A DNA stretch of 64,000 bases from Filimonas sp. (GCA_017306865.1 JAFKHH010000014.1:372001-436000), one strand, 5' to 3'. Positions 17,383 through 26,389 are shown, numbered from the stretch's first letter. Numbers and translations are program-made. The notes: generated by a model from the sequence alone, not told the origin.

Positions 17383-19218
17383 TTAATTATGCGGAATTCT
17401 GGCAAGACTGAATTTTACAACTTTCACCGGCAAAGAACTACTATCCGTAAAATTGCCCCTTATGTAATAACTGCTACTGCCAGCAGCAGTAAAATTAATA
17501 TTTACCCTGCTAGTTTCACCTGTGTAATTATATTTAACAGGCACATTATATATTCCGGGAGAAGGAATTGCTAGCGCAGAATCTATCTTCAGCATCTCAC
17601 TATTCCCCCCGCAACACATAGGAGAATAAGGATATACTGAACAAACTATAGCATCATCTTGTATTATCCGGACATACTCTTCAATAGGCATGCAAGTACG
17701 GGCAGGCAATACATAATCTGTCTGCTCATTAGTAATAAGAACACTTACTGTATCATATGTCAATGTTTCAAAATCATATATATAAAACGATGCTCTGGAA
17801 GAGCTGTTAGCCGGATCTGAAAGAATAGTATTATTACTATGGATAGTAAACGTTCCATTGGTTATCATCATTCTATCTACTCCTATAATACTCTTTGGCC
17901 CCATATAAAGAACACCTTTCGTTATTGGCATCCCACTACAATTAACTGCGGTTCCCATAAGAGTCAGAATACGTGGTGGTGTTATGGGTAACATATCCAT
18001 TGGTACATTCACCCTAATATCTCCTACATACAGTGGGCCATTTCTTTTATACATAGTACTTATCAAAAAACCACCATCGAAAAAATTGGTAGGTTTTCCG
18101 GCATGTAATGCACGGCCATTTAAAGTCACACTCCCATATATATTTCCCTCTTTTGGAAGCATGGCAGAGAATGTACCATCATATCGGGTAGTTACATTCG
18201 CCCCTAACCAATATTGAGGTACAGTGGGGGGCAGTTTAAGTGTAAGCGCAAGATTAGCGCCGGGGATAGGATTGCCAAACTGATCTATCAATCTGCCAGT
18301 AACCCCACTAAGCGGTACTACAATAGTGTTTCCTGGGATTTTTATGCCAGAATATGGAAATAAATAATCTGAGAAGTGTTCTACTTTCGTAATGTAATAT
18401 TCTCCTTGCTTATAAGCCATATTTGCTTCAGCATAAATACTTGCCTTCTCATCCAGGAAAAAAGTTGGAACCGAATCTGGTGCATAATCCGTTAATTTTT
18501 TATTGATAGGCACAGATACTTGCGCACTTGTGTTATGCGCTAACTGCAATTTTTCATTTGCACTACTATATAATTCTACACAGAGCTCCGATGCAGCAAA
18601 TAACCCGGCTATACTTCCATTTTTATCTTTACAACGACGATCACCTTGCCTGAAAAGACTGCTGGTATCTGCTACATCTATGTAATAGGCATATACTTTT
18701 ACCAGACCGGTATAAGGCACCCCTGTTGCTTCATTAGTTATACTATTAGCTGAAAAATTTATTTTTGCCCCACCTTCTATATTCACCTCACCACTATTTG
18801 TTGCTGTAAACGTACCTGTGGGCAATGCAGGAAGAGCCTTTAATGGCATCATAACAATATTTGTATTCTTCGAAGGCATGAAGAATTTTACATTTTTAAA
18901 ATACCCTTTTTTCTCTACTACTACAGATGCGCCAACAGACGAAAGAGACTGCTTATCTGTAAAAAACCAACCGTCCGTGTTGGTTGTTACGGTAAAGCCA
19001 TTCACTTTTACTGTGGCACCTGATACAAGATCACCTTTTTCATCAACTACGTAACCATTTACAGCAGCTGTAATCAGCTCCTCCTTATCATTAGGGTTAT
19101 TCCCGGCATTATCGCTATCATTTGATGTTGATTTTCGGCAAGATGGAAGAATTAAAAGAAACACAGCAATCAGGGTGATTACAGTAAAAAGCTTAATAAG
19201 AGTGTACTTCTGTTTCAT
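17383..19218 (-). CDS. Large lipoprotein with carboxypeptidase-regulatory-like domains
   Basis: About 611 residues. A lipoprotein signal peptide ends in the lipobox LILPSC (Cys near residue 27), followed by a Ser/Asn/Asp-rich linker. Two regions look like carboxypeptidase-regulatory or peptidase-associated beta-sandwich domains: GYVVDEKGDLVSGATVKVNG...TTNTDGWF near residue 55, and GRLIDQFGNPIPGANLALTL...TRYDGTFSAML near 305. Such domains are common in surface lipoproteins of Bacteroidota; no catalytic domain is visible. ATGs at 19227, 19221 and 19218 are all possible starts; 19218 gives the tidiest signal peptide (MKQKYTLIKLF). It looks more AT-rich than neighbouring genes by eye. Confidence 0.75.
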   Translation of the reverse strand: MKQKYTLIKLFTVITLIAVFLLILPSCRKSTSNDSDNAGNNPNDKEELITAAVNGYVVDEKGDLVSGATVKVNGFTVTTNTDGWFFTDKQSLSSVGASVVVEKKGYFKNVKFFMPSKNTNIVMMPLKALPALPTGTFTATNSGEVNIEGGAKINFSANSITNEATGVPYTGLVKVYAYYIDVADTSSLFRQGDRRCKDKNGSIAGLFAASELCVELYSSANEKLQLAHNTSAQVSVPINKKLTDYAPDSVPTFFLDEKASIYAEANMAYKQGEYYITKVEHFSDYLFPYSGIKIPGNTIVVPLSGVTGRLIDQFGNPIPGANLALTLKLPPTVPQYWLGANVTTRYDGTFSAMLPKEGNIYGSVTLNGRALHAGKPTNFFDGGFLISTMYKRNGPLYVGDIRVNVPMDMLPITPPRILTLMGTAVNCSGMPITKGVLYMGPKSIIGVDRMMITNGTFTIHSNNTILSDPANSSSRASFYIYDFETLTYDTVSVLITNEQTDYVLPARTCMPIEEYVRIIQDDAIVCSVYPYSPMCCGGNSEMLKIDSALAIPSPGIYNVPVKYNYTGETSRVNINFTAAGSSSYYIRGNFTDSSSLPVKVVKFSLARIPHN

Positions 19219-19284
19219 CATATGCAAGTATTTAATAATCCGTAGAAACGTACACTTATTAGATTCTATTGTTATACTTCAAAT

Positions 19285-19310
19285 AAAAAAGCCCATTCTT
19301 TCGAATGGGC
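19285..19310 (-). terminator. Terminator after rplL
   Basis: An 8-bp stem GCCCATTC/GAATGGGC (19291-19298 with 19303-19310) followed on the minus strand by six T. It closes the rplKAJL unit 25 bp after the rplL stop. Confidence 0.85.
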
Positions 19311-19334
19311 CTTTCTATATTAGAAGTAGTTAAA

Positions 19335-19703
19335 TTATTTAACTTCAACGTCAGCACCAGCTTCTTTCAGTTTAGCTACTAATTCGTCAGCTTCAACTTT
19401 AGAGATGCCTTCTTTGATTGGTTTTGGAGCGCCGTCAACCAAATCTTTTGCTTCTTTCAGACCTAAACCTGTTAATTCTTTAACGATTTTAACAACGTTC
19501 AGTTTGCTTGCGCCACCTGAGATCAGGATAACGTCAAATGCTGTTTTTTCAGCAGCAGCAGGAGCAGCGTCAGCAGCAGCAACTACTACAGCAGCAGCAG
19601 CTGGCTCGATACCGTAATCAGCTTTCAATACGTCAGCTAATTCTTGAACTTCTTTTACTGTTAAGCCTACTAACTGTTCAGCTAAATTTTTAATGTCTGC
19701 CAT
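19335..19703 (-). CDS. rplL: 50S ribosomal protein L7/L12
   Basis: Stalk protein of the large subunit that recruits translational GTPases. The N-terminal dimerisation domain ([19 protein letters not shown]) is joined by an Ala-rich hinge to the C-terminal domain with [36 protein letters not shown] and [14 protein letters not shown]. At 122 residues it is full length. It follows rplJ by 147 bp and is followed by a terminator rather than rpoB. Confidence 0.97.
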   Translation of the reverse strand: MADIKNLAEQLVGLTVKEVQELADVLKADYGIEPAAAAVVVAAADAAPAAAEKTAFDVILISGGASKLNVVKIVKELTGLGLKEAKDLVDGAPKPIKEGISKVEADELVAKLKEAGADVEVK

Positions 19704-19850
19704 TTTATTTGAGTTTTAAAAACCGCCTTCATAGTTTACACTCCGGCGGAATGAATAAAAAAGTTTCAAAGTTTACCTGTTTCATTCGCTTCAGTGTTTC
19801 TAATATCTCAAGCTTACGCCTGAAACATTGAAACGCTGGAACTGTTGAAA
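19704..19850. other. rplJ-rplL spacer with GAAACATTGAAACG words
   Basis: It holds CCGCC/GGCGG arms near 19725-19750 and a stretch of AAGTTTCAAAGTTT and GAAACATTGAAACGCTGG-like words (19763-19848) arranged loosely as inverted repeats. Similar words recur at 26580-26652. Confidence 0.5.
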
Positions 19851-20369
19851 CTATTCTGCAGCTGCAGTTGTGCCTTCAGCTTGCTTTTCGTGATGGTGTA
19901 ACAAACCAGCCAATACACGTTTTGCAGGAGACTGTAACAAACCGATAACTTCGCCGATAAGCTCGTTTTTCGTTTTGATCTGAGTCAATGCTTTCAGTGT
20001 GCTGTCGCCAGTGTAAACATCACCATTGATGAAAGCTGCTTTCAGTTCAGGTTTTTCTTTACCACCTTTACGGAAAGTGCTGATGATCAAAGCTGGTTCT
20101 TTAGGATTCTCAGAGAATAACAATGCAGTTACATTGTTCAGAGATTCGTAAACACCTGCATACTTTTCAGCATCCAGGGATTCCAGTGCTTTGCGGATTA
20201 AAGTGTTTTTAGCCACTTTCATTTCTACCTGCTTATCAAAGCATGCGCGACGCAGTTGACCAACCTGCTCTACTGTCAGAGATTCAGTGTTAGTAACGTA
20301 GAAATTGTTGTATTGAGAAAACTTCTCTTTCAGAAGTTCTATTACCTCGTTTTTTTGATCTTTTGTCAT
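19851..20369 (-). CDS. rplJ: 50S ribosomal protein L10
   Basis: Base of the L10-L12 stalk. It begins MTKDQKNEVIELLKEKFSQYNNFYV and contains LTVEQVGQLRRACFDKQVEMKVAKNTL, the conserved L10 core. At 172 residues it matches the family; the C-terminal helix that carries L12 dimers ends in an Ala-rich tail. It lies 30 bp after rplA. Confidence 0.96.
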   Translation of the reverse strand: MTKDQKNEVIELLKEKFSQYNNFYVTNTESLTVEQVGQLRRACFDKQVEMKVAKNTLIRKALESLDAEKYAGVYESLNNVTALLFSENPKEPALIISTFRKGGKEKPELKAAFINGDVYTGDSTLKALTQIKTKNELIGEVIGLLQSPAKRVLAGLLHHHEKQAEGTTAAAE

Positions 20370-20399
20370 AACGCTTCTGTTTTACAATTCCGGACGGAA

Positions 20400-21095
20400 T
20401 TAGTTCTGAACTGATTTTGTATCTACAGTAATACCAGGGCTCATAGAGCTGGCGATGCTTACACCTTTCAGGTAAGTACCTTTTGCTGCAGATGGTTTTA
20501 ATTTGATGAGAGCATTGATCAACTCCTGGCTGTTTTCAGCAATTTTCTCAGCAGCGAAAGATACGCGGCCGATAGATGCGTGAACGATACCAGCTTTGTC
20601 AACCTTAAAGGCGATTTTACCACCTTTTACTTCATTTACTGCTGCTGCTACATCATTAGTTACAGTACCTGTTTTAGGGTTTGGCATCAGGTTACGAGGA
20701 CCTAACACTTTACCTAATTTACCTATTTTAGGCATTACAGATGGAGTTGCAACGATTACGTCAACATCAGTCCAGCCACCTTCAATTTTAGCGATATATT
20801 CATCTAAACCAACATAGTCTGCACCTGCTGCTTTAGCATCATTTTCTTTATCCGGTGTACATAAAACCAACACGCGTTTAGTTTTACCTGTTCCGTGAGG
20901 AAGAGTTACAGTACCACGAACCTGCTGATCCGCTTTTTTAGGATCAACGCCCAGGCGTACGTGTACGTCTACTGAACTGTCAAACTTAGTGCAGTTCACT
21001 TCTTTTACCAGGGCAGAAGCTTCTTTAAGTGAGTATGATTTATTTTTATCAACTTTCGCTTCCGCTACTTTTCTTTTTTTAGTAAGACTTGCCAT
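20400..21095 (-). CDS. rplA: 50S ribosomal protein L1
   Basis: L1-stalk protein involved in E-site tRNA release, and in other bacteria a translational repressor of its own operon. Diagnostic segments are [70 protein letters not shown] and [19 protein letters not shown]. At 231 residues it is full length. It lies 44 bp after rplK; that gap carries a CCTG/CAGG hairpin. Confidence 0.97.
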   Translation of the reverse strand: MASLTKKRKVAEAKVDKNKSYSLKEASALVKEVNCTKFDSSVDVHVRLGVDPKKADQQVRGTVTLPHGTGKTKRVLVLCTPDKENDAKAAGADYVGLDEYIAKIEGGWTDVDVIVATPSVMPKIGKLGKVLGPRNLMPNPKTGTVTNDVAAAVNEVKGGKIAFKVDKAGIVHASIGRVSFAAEKIAENSQELINALIKLKPSAAKGTYLKGVSIASSMSPGITVDTKSVQN

Positions 21096-21139
21096 TACAA
21101 ATAATTTTTAAGAGCCTGCCTGTGGGCAGACAGGTTTAA

Positions 21140-21583
21140 TTAATTTTCCCAAGGAGCGGCACCTTCTACAGTCAAGCCCATGCTACGTGCTGTACCGGCA
21201 ACCATTTTCATTGCGCTTTCAATAGTGAAACAGTTCAGGTCAGGCATTTTGTCTTTTGCAATTGCCTCGATCTGTGCCCAGTTTACTTTACCTACTTTAG
21301 CACGATTGCTCTCCTTAGAACCTTTTTGAATTTTGGCAGCTTCCATTAATTGGATAGAAGCGGGAGGAGTTTTGATAACGAAGTCGAAAGACTTGTCTGT
21401 GTAAACGGTGATCAAAACAGGAAGAACTTTTCCCATTTTGTCCTGAGTTCTGGCGTTAAATTGCTTACAGAACTCCATGATGTTAACACCCTTAGAACCA
21501 AGGGCAGGACCCACCGGAGGTGCAGGGTTGGCTTGACCGCCTTTTACCTGCAGCTTAACAAAGCCTGAAATTTCTTTTGCCAT
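21140..21583 (-). CDS. rplK: 50S ribosomal protein L11
   Basis: Component of the GTPase-associated centre, required for the RelA stringent response in other bacteria. It begins with the [20 protein letters not shown] region and contains [22 protein letters not shown] and the C-terminal rRNA-binding segment ([27 protein letters not shown]). At 147 residues it is full length. It has its own strong promoter at 21671-21701, leaving a leader of about 80 nt that could host L1 autoregulation. Confidence 0.97.
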   Translation of the reverse strand: MAKEISGFVKLQVKGGQANPAPPVGPALGSKGVNIMEFCKQFNARTQDKMGKVLPVLITVYTDKSFDFVIKTPPASIQLMEAAKIQKGSKESNRAKVGKVNWAQIEAIAKDKMPDLNCFTIESAMKMVAGTARSMGLTVEGAAPWEN

Positions 21584-21670
21584 GTTTCTTCTTTTTTTGG
21601 TTTTAACGTAATGCCTTAGGGCATCACTCCCAATTCCACTCTATCTTGATCGAAAGAACTTTTGGGGTCG

Positions 21671-21701
21671 CAAAGGTAGCACAATTATTCACAATTCGCA
21701 A
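21671..21701 (-). promoter_or_regulatory. Promoter of the rplKAJL unit (-33 TTG, -7 TACCTTTG)
   Basis: On the minus strand TTG (21701-21699), a 20-bp spacer and TACCTTTG (21678-21671) form an exact Bacteroidota promoter. It overlaps no gene and sits just after the inserted secreted-protein gene. Confidence 0.75.
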
Positions 21702-21705
21702 CCTT

Positions 21706-22239
21706 TTAATCCCCTATATTATAGGAAACTTCTATTTCGGTAACATTTCTATCCACTGTAGTAAAATAGATCATTGTTTCAGCTTCGTAATCAGCAAGTT
21801 GTATAAATTGTATCTTATCTTTTACGTTATTCTTCTCCTTATATTCCCAGTCGTTGGTTACAGTAAGATTGAATTTATCATAAGCCAGTAGTATCTGGGG
21901 CTTTGTGCTGCCTATCCCAATACCACTTTTGGTTTTTAAAGAAGTGTTTTTGGAACTAATGCTATACAGTTTCCAGGTCGTTTGATTTTTTTCGTCTGTT
22001 TCATTTGTAAATACCAGCCTGTAATCTGCGCCATTATACTTTGCATTAATGGTATCGGCCCAATTATCTCCCCTTTTCTTTACCTGCACCTTAGATTTAA
22101 GGATTCCTTCTACTTCTGCTATTTTGCTTCCCAGTTTAAACGGGCCAAAACGCATTGTAGATATCTGGTTTGCATCCTGGGCAAAGGAAACGGCAAAAAA
22201 AGACAGGAAAAGGATCGTAAGTGTTAGTTGCTTTTTCAT
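21706..22239 (-). CDS. Secreted protein of unknown function inserted between nusG and rplK
   Basis: A 177-residue protein with a clear signal peptide (MKKQLTLTILFLSFFAVSFA, cleavage before QDANQ). The mature part contains RFGPFKLGSKIAEVEGIL and a second similar element (KSGIGIGSTKPQILLAYDKF), suggesting two copies of a small fold in which a glycine loop precedes a helix. I do not recognise the family. It separates two parts of a normally contiguous translation operon and is isolated from both: nusG ends in a terminator upstream, and rplK has its own promoter downstream. Confidence 0.75.
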   Translation of the reverse strand: MKKQLTLTILFLSFFAVSFAQDANQISTMRFGPFKLGSKIAEVEGILKSKVQVKKRGDNWADTINAKYNGADYRLVFTNETDEKNQTTWKLYSISSKNTSLKTKSGIGIGSTKPQILLAYDKFNLTVTNDWEYKEKNNVKDKIQFIQLADYEAETMIYFTTVDRNVTEIEVSYNIGD

Positions 22240-22354
22240 GAGTTATAAATTAGGGCTGCAAGATAAGTGTAACGGCAAAATTTCGAGATGTGAAATCTAA
22301 CCATTCATCCTTTCTTAGATGGAACAGCAACAAACGTAGGCTTCAACCTGGTTA

Positions 22355-22386
22355 AAAACAAAAATCCCCACTTATACAGCAGGGAT
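22355..22386 (-). terminator. Terminator after nusG
   Basis: On the minus strand ATCCCTGCT pairs with AGTGGGGAT (9 bp including G-U pairs, 5-nt loop) and is followed by TTTTTGTTTTT. It ends the secE-nusG unit. Confidence 0.75.
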
Positions 22387-22408
22387 CTTTACATCTTTCA
22401 GATAATAA

Positions 22409-22987
22409 CTAGGCTAGTTTTTCAACTTGCATATAGTTCAGTTCCACAGGCGTAGAACGTCCGAATATTTTTACAGTTACTTTCAATTTTTTCTTCTCGT
22501 CGTTCACTTCTTCGATCACGCCATTGAAGTCGTTGAAAGGCCCTTCTATAATCTTGATAGTCTCACCAACAATGAACGGTTCGCTGAGTATAACACCCTG
22601 ATCGTTCATCTCATCTACTTTACCTAACATTTTATTTACTTCAGACTTACGCAGGGAAATAATATTTCCTTTACTGCCTTTGCCGTCTGTAAGAAAATGC
22701 ATTACGTTGCTTACGTTGCTGATGTGCTGTATAATGTCATCGCTTAGTTTGCCGTCTGCTACTTCCAGCATTACATAACCCGGGAAGTAGTTTTTCTCAC
22801 GCATTACCTTCTTTCCGTTCTGCACTTTATACACCTTTTCCATCGGAAGGAAAACCTGTTTCACTATTTCCGTCCAGCCGCTACGTGCAATATCTTTATC
22901 CAGGTACTCCTTTACTTTTCTTTCCTTACCACTCACCACACGCAGTACGTACCATTTCGATTCGATTTGTTGAACTTCTCCTTCCAT
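22409..22987 (-). CDS. nusG: Transcription termination/antitermination factor NusG
   Basis: Binds RNA polymerase and couples transcription to translation or Rho. The NGN domain begins WYVLRVVSGKERKVKEYL and contains FPGYVMLEV and the HFLTDGKGSKG region. The C-terminal KOW domain has ETIKIIEGPFNDFNGVIEEVN. At 192 residues it is full length. It follows secE by 15 bp. Confidence 0.97.
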   Translation of the reverse strand: MEGEVQQIESKWYVLRVVSGKERKVKEYLDKDIARSGWTEIVKQVFLPMEKVYKVQNGKKVMREKNYFPGYVMLEVADGKLSDDIIQHISNVSNVMHFLTDGKGSKGNIISLRKSEVNKMLGKVDEMNDQGVILSEPFIVGETIKIIEGPFNDFNGVIEEVNDEKKKLKVTVKIFGRSTPVELNYMQVEKLA

Positions 22988-23002
22988 AATTAATGCTTGT
23001 GC

Positions 23003-23197
23003 TTACTTAAAGAATGAATAAACGAGCTTTAACAACTGGCTGCTTGCTAAGTCCATCAACCAAACTAATACGGTTATTAAGATTGTAGCAACCAACACAA
23101 TTACAGTTGACTGCTGCAGTTGTGACCATGAAGGCCAGGTCACTTTCTCAAGCAACTCGCGGTAAGATTCCCTGAAATATGTAGAAACTTTGTTCAT
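23003..23197 (-). CDS. secE: Preprotein translocase subunit SecE
   Basis: Essential small subunit of the SecYEG channel. The 64-residue single-helix form has the amphipathic YFRESYRELLEKVTWPSWSQLQQST followed by the membrane helix VIVLVATILITVLVWLMDLA. It starts downstream of tRNA-Trp, the conserved order. Confidence 0.95.
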   Translation of the reverse strand: MNKVSTYFRESYRELLEKVTWPSWSQLQQSTVIVLVATILITVLVWLMDLASSQLLKLVYSFFK

Positions 23198-23213
23198 TTC
23201 CTAAAGTTGAAAA

Positions 23214-23258
23214 TTTGAAGATTTGAAAATTAAGTAAATTAATTTTCAAATCTTCAAA
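23214..23258. repeat. Hairpin of GAAGATTTGAAAATT words between tRNA-Trp and secE
   Basis: A perfect 20-bp stem (23214-23233 with 23239-23258) and 5-nt loop in the leader of secE. It could attenuate or process the tRNA-Trp/secE transcript. It uses the same vocabulary as 8667-8743 and 25320-25360. Confidence 0.8.
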
Positions 23259-23282
23259 CTATTTCATTTTTCATTTAAAAAG

Positions 23283-23353
23283 CACGGGCCACAGGATTCG
23301 AACCCGTATCAAAGGTTTTGGAGACCTCTATTCTACCATTGAACTAGGCCCGT
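23283..23353 (-). tRNA. tRNA-Trp (CCA)
   Basis: Complete cloverleaf: acceptor ACGGGCC/GGCCCGT, anticodon loop CTCCAAA with anticodon CCA, T loop TTCGAATC, discriminator G. It lies between tuf and secE, the conserved bacterial position. The 3' CCA is not encoded. Confidence 0.95.
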
Positions 23354-23370
23354 AGAATTTGTGTGAGCAG

Positions 23371-23399
23371 CAAAGTTAAGCCTTCTTAAACCCACACAA
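23371..23399 (-). promoter_or_regulatory. Promoter for tRNA-Trp-secE-nusG
   Basis: On the minus strand TTG (23399-23397), 18 bp, then TAACTTTG (23378-23371). The start site would be about 10 nt before the mature tRNA 5' end. Confidence 0.6.
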
Positions 23400-23420
23400 G
23401 ATATTTTTTCTATTTGCTAA

Positions 23421-23460
23421 AAAAGTGCCCGTAAGGACTATTTACAGGCACTTTTTTTAT
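23421..23460 (-). terminator. Terminator after tuf
   Basis: AAAAGTGCC pairs with GGCACTTTT (9 bp), extended by GTAA/TTAC after one mismatch. The minus strand continues in a T run. It separates tuf from the tRNA-Trp unit. Confidence 0.8.
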
Positions 23461-23497
23461 AGATAAGTACTTAGTCGGAGACTTTGTACCTAATGGA

Positions 23498-24685
23498 TTA
23501 CTTAATGATTTCAGTAACCTGACCAGCACCTACTGTACGGCCACCTTCACGGATCGCGAATTTCAAACCTTTTTCCATCGCGATTGGCTGAATCAATTTA
23601 ACAGTCAGACCGATGTTATCACCAGGCATAACCATTTCAGTTCCTTCAGGTAATACTACTTCACCAGTTACGTCCGTAGTACGGAAGTAGAACTGAGGGC
23701 GGTATTTGTTGAAGAATGGAGTGTGACGGCCACCTTCTTCTTTGCTCAGTACATAAACTTCGCATTTGAATTCAGTGTGCGGAGTGATAGTTTTTGGTTT
23801 ACAGATTACCATACCACGACGGATATCTTTTTTCTCAATACCGCGTAATAATAAACCTGCGTTATCACCTGCCTGACCTTCGTCCAATAATTTTTTGAAC
23901 ATCTCAACACCTGTTACAGTAGACTGCAAAGGAGCGTCGATCAAACCTACGATCTCAACAGCTTCACCAACTTTGATGATACCGCGTTCGATACGACCTG
24001 TAGCAACTGTACCACGACCTGTGATAGAGAATACGTCTTCTACAGACATCAGGAACGGAAGATCAACCGGACGTGGAGGAAGTGGGATATATGTATCAAC
24101 AGCATCCATCAATTCTTCAACTTGTTTAACCCATTGTGCTTCACCAGCCAATGCGCCTGTTGCAGAACCTTTAATGATTGGAGTGTTGTCACCGTCGAAA
24201 CCTTTTTCAGTCAACAGTTCGCGAATTTCCATTTCAACCAGGTCTAACAATTCAGGATCGTCAACAAGGTCTACTTTGTTCATAAATACTACCATACGAG
24301 GTACACCTACCTGACGAGCAAGCAGGATGTGCTCACGAGTCTGTGGCATAGGACCGTCTGTAGCAGCTACAACCAGGATAGCGCCGTCCATCTGTGCAGC
24401 ACCAGTGATCATGTTTTTAACATAGTCAGCGTGACCTGGACAGTCAACGTGTGCATAGTGACGGTTAGCTGTTTGATATTCTACGTGAGCTGTATTGATA
24501 GTGATACCACGCTCTTTTTCTTCTGGAGCACCATCAATATCATCATAATTTCTTTTCTGCGCTAAACCTTTTTTAGACAATACGTCTGTAATAGCGGCGG
24601 TCAATGTTGTCTTACCGTGGTCTACGTGACCAATAGTACCAACGTTTACGTGAGGTTTCTCCCTCTTGAAGGTCTCTTTAGACAT
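23498..24685 (-). CDS. tuf: Elongation factor Tu
   Basis: GTPase that delivers aminoacyl-tRNA to the ribosome. From the ATG at 24685 ([20 protein letters not shown]) it has 395 residues. G motifs: [35 protein letters not shown] and the SATGA region; domains 2 and 3 follow and it ends [10 protein letters not shown]. The frame is open to 24781, but that extension has no homology to EF-Tu. Four tRNA genes lie upstream on the same strand, the same order as thrU-tyrU-glyT-thrT-tufB in Escherichia coli. Confidence 0.98.
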   Translation of the reverse strand: MSKETFKREKPHVNVGTIGHVDHGKTTLTAAITDVLSKKGLAQKRNYDDIDGAPEEKERGITINTAHVEYQTANRHYAHVDCPGHADYVKNMITGAAQMDGAILVVAATDGPMPQTREHILLARQVGVPRMVVFMNKVDLVDDPELLDLVEMEIRELLTEKGFDGDNTPIIKGSATGALAGEAQWVKQVEELMDAVDTYIPLPPRPVDLPFLMSVEDVFSITGRGTVATGRIERGIIKVGEAVEIVGLIDAPLQSTVTGVEMFKKLLDEGQAGDNAGLLLRGIEKKDIRRGMVICKPKTITPHTEFKCEVYVLSKEEGGRHTPFFNKYRPQFYFRTTDVTGEVVLPEGTEMVMPGDNIGLTVKLIQPIAMEKGLKFAIREGGRTVGAGQVTEIIK

Positions 24686-24854
24686 CTTTATCGGTTTTAA
24701 GTTGTGTTTTAAAAAATTTGCTTTCAGCACCAGCTTCAAGCGTTTTATGATGTAATCAGCAACTTTGCCGCTATTCAGCACATGTTGCGTCGCACACTTA
24801 AACTTTTGTTTCCCTGCTCAACTACTGTTGTAGTTGTTTCATTTGCACAATCCT

Positions 24855-24871
24855 GAGTCGCTGATGAGAAT
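24855..24871 (-). pseudogene. Fragment resembling the 3' end of tRNA-Thr(GGT)
   Basis: This 17-nt stretch matches 24961-24977, the 3' end of the adjacent tRNA-Thr(GGT), at 15 of 17 positions; both differences are transitions. It is a possible remnant of a decayed duplicate. Confidence 0.35.
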
Positions 24872-24961
24872 ATCTGCTTTTAATAATCAAGCAGAGAACC
24901 CGAAACTATTCCGATACATCGGCGTTTGTCAGTTCTGCAAATATTCAAAAAACTGCTGCTG

Positions 24962-25033
<72 letters not shown>

Positions 25034-25042
25034 TTTTTTTAG

Positions 25043-25115
25043 AAGTCATTGAGTCAACGGCCAACGAGTCACTTAGAAAAAAGTCATTTCAAATGACCTA
25101 ATGACTTACTGACTA
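25043..25115. repeat. AAGTCATTGAGTCA-type words between tRNA-Thr and tRNA-Gly
   Basis: Short words AGTCATT, GAGTCA and TGACTTACTGACT repeat on both strands; a central GTCATTT-C-AAATGAC forms a perfect 7-bp hairpin. A further member of the intergenic word families. Confidence 0.6.
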
Positions 25116-25128
25116 AGACCCAGCTTTG

Positions 25129-25201
25129 AGCGGAAGACGAGGGTCGAACCCGCAACCTATAGCTTGGAAGGCTATCGCTCTACCAATTGAGCTACTTCCG
25201 C
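25129..25201 (-). tRNA. tRNA-Gly (TCC)
   Basis: Acceptor GCGGAAG/CTTCCGC, anticodon stem ATAGC/GCTAT around loop CTTCCAA (anticodon TCC), T loop TTCGACC. Confidence 0.95.
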
Positions 25202-25319
25202 GTTTATTTGCCTCGCTGAAAACAGGTGAAATAAGGTGGTGCCTTAAACCTGGTTTCCAGTTGTCAAATTACGTATGCAAAGAACTTTGAGAAACTATCA
25301 ACTGTTTTTTAAACAGCGA

Positions 25320-25360
25320 AGATTTAAAAATTTGAATGGTTACTTCAAATTTTTAAATCT
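25320..25360. repeat. Hairpin between tRNA-Gly and tRNA-Tyr
   Basis: A perfect 17-bp stem (25320-25336 with 25344-25360) with 7-nt loop, in the spacer of the tRNA cluster, 8 nt from the tRNA-Tyr 3' end. It may guide processing or terminate. Confidence 0.75.
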
Positions 25361-25367
25361 GGAACTG

Positions 25368-25450
<83 letters not shown>

Positions 25451-25507
25451 GGTTATTATATTTCATGAGTCGAATACCGAATCACAAATATAAAACTAAG
25501 TTAGAAG

Positions 25508-25580
25508 AGCCACTTGTCGGAATCGAACCAACGACCTACTGATTACAAATCAGTTGCTCTACCAGCTGAGCTAAAGTGGC
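25508..25580 (-). tRNA. tRNA-Thr (TGT)
   Basis: Acceptor GCCACTT/AAGTGGC, anticodon stem ACTGA/TCAGT around loop TTTGTAA (anticodon TGT), T loop TTCGATT. First tRNA of the cluster. Confidence 0.95.
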
Positions 25581-25589
25581 TTTTTGTAT

Positions 25590-25630
25590 CTCTCCGATGA
25601 ATATGCTTTATCGGTTGAGTTAAAGTGACT
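25590..25630 (-). pseudogene. Decayed 5' half of a tRNA-Thr
   Basis: Minus-strand AGTCACTTTAACTCAAC aligns with AGCCACTTTAGCTCAGC, the 5' end of the adjacent tRNA-Thr(TGT), at 14 of 17 positions, all differences transitions. Similarity continues weakly through the D arm (GATAAAGCA against GGTAGAGCA). The anticodon and 3' half are missing. Confidence 0.45.
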
Positions 25631-25756
25631 TATCAGAGAACTACCTTGTTTTTCGGGATGGCAAAGGTAAGAGAAAAGTTCATTCTGCAAAATTTTATGC
25701 AAGAAAATTTCAGAGTTTTTTTCAAGTCACTAAAAAGACGTTTTGGAATGGCGTTT

Positions 25757-26026
25757 TCAGGGAACCTGCAAACGGTGATCTGACGGGTTTTTCGGGGAAA
25801 AAAGGACTGTCAGGGAATCATGCGGAATTATTTTCTGAGTATCGACCTGCATGCTATCGCTGATCGCTTTTTGTCCGGTAGTGAAGGTATAATTGATCAT
25901 TAGCTTTCCTTCTGCCGTCAATTTCCTCTCCAGGATATGGGCACGGGCAGTAAGCATATTATGTCCTCCTTCTCCACAGGCAGCCATCAAGACTGCCACA
26001 CCTAAAATGGTTAACAACTTTTTCAT
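25757..26026 (-). CDS. Small lipoprotein of unknown function
   Basis: From the ATG at 26026 the 89-residue protein has a lipoprotein signal (MKKLLTILGVAVLMAAC, Cys at 17) and a short mature domain (ARAHILERKLTAEGKLMINYTF, SLTVLFSPKNPSDHRLQVP). I do not recognise the family. It lies between hpf and the tRNA cluster on the same strand, isolated by the hpf terminator. A GTG six bases upstream is less likely. Confidence 0.65.
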   Translation of the reverse strand: MKKLLTILGVAVLMAACGEGGHNMLTARAHILERKLTAEGKLMINYTFTTGQKAISDSMQVDTQKIIPHDSLTVLFSPKNPSDHRLQVP

Positions 26027-26068
26027 GAACACTAATTATTATTTTTTCATGAGCACCCTATTATCAAA

Positions 26069-26089
26069 AAAGGGGCCATTGGCCCCTTT
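26069..26089 (-). terminator. Terminator after hpf
   Basis: A compact GC hairpin (GGGGCC/GGCCCC with flanking AAA/TTT pairs) ends in six T on the minus strand, 4 bp after the hpf stop. Confidence 0.85.
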
Positions 26090-26092
26090 AGT

Positions 26093-26389
26093 TTAAATAG
26101 TTTTTTCTTTTTTACGTTTTATTTGGTTTACGAGTGAATCTAAAGCATTGTCAAAAGACTCCTCAAAAGATTTGGATGAAGCTTTTACAAACAAGTTTTG
26201 TTTAGGCACGTGGACTCTAATCTCTGCGATTTTGTCTTTAATCGTGTGTACTACATTATCCAATTTTAAGAAGACATCCACCTTGATGATTTTGTCGTGA
26301 AATGTGCCAATCTTTTGCAGCTTTGTGGTCACATAATTGATCAGTTTCACATCTGCATCAAAGTGTACAGTTTGGATGTTTACGTTCAT
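26093..26389 (-). CDS. hpf: Short-form ribosome hibernation promoting factor (HPF/RaiA family)
   Basis: The 98-residue protein MNVNIQTVHFDADVKLINYV has the beta-alpha-beta-beta-beta-alpha HPF/RaiA fold: DVFLKLDN, KIAEIRVHVPKQNLFVKAS and FEESFDNALDSLVNQIKRKKEK. It binds the 30S decoding centre in resting cells. The long C-terminal dimerisation domain of Firmicutes HPF is absent. The rpsU-xerC-hpf order is typical of Bacteroidota. Confidence 0.9.
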   Translation of the reverse strand: MNVNIQTVHFDADVKLINYVTTKLQKIGTFHDKIIKVDVFLKLDNVVHTIKDKIAEIRVHVPKQNLFVKASSKSFEESFDNALDSLVNQIKRKKEKTI

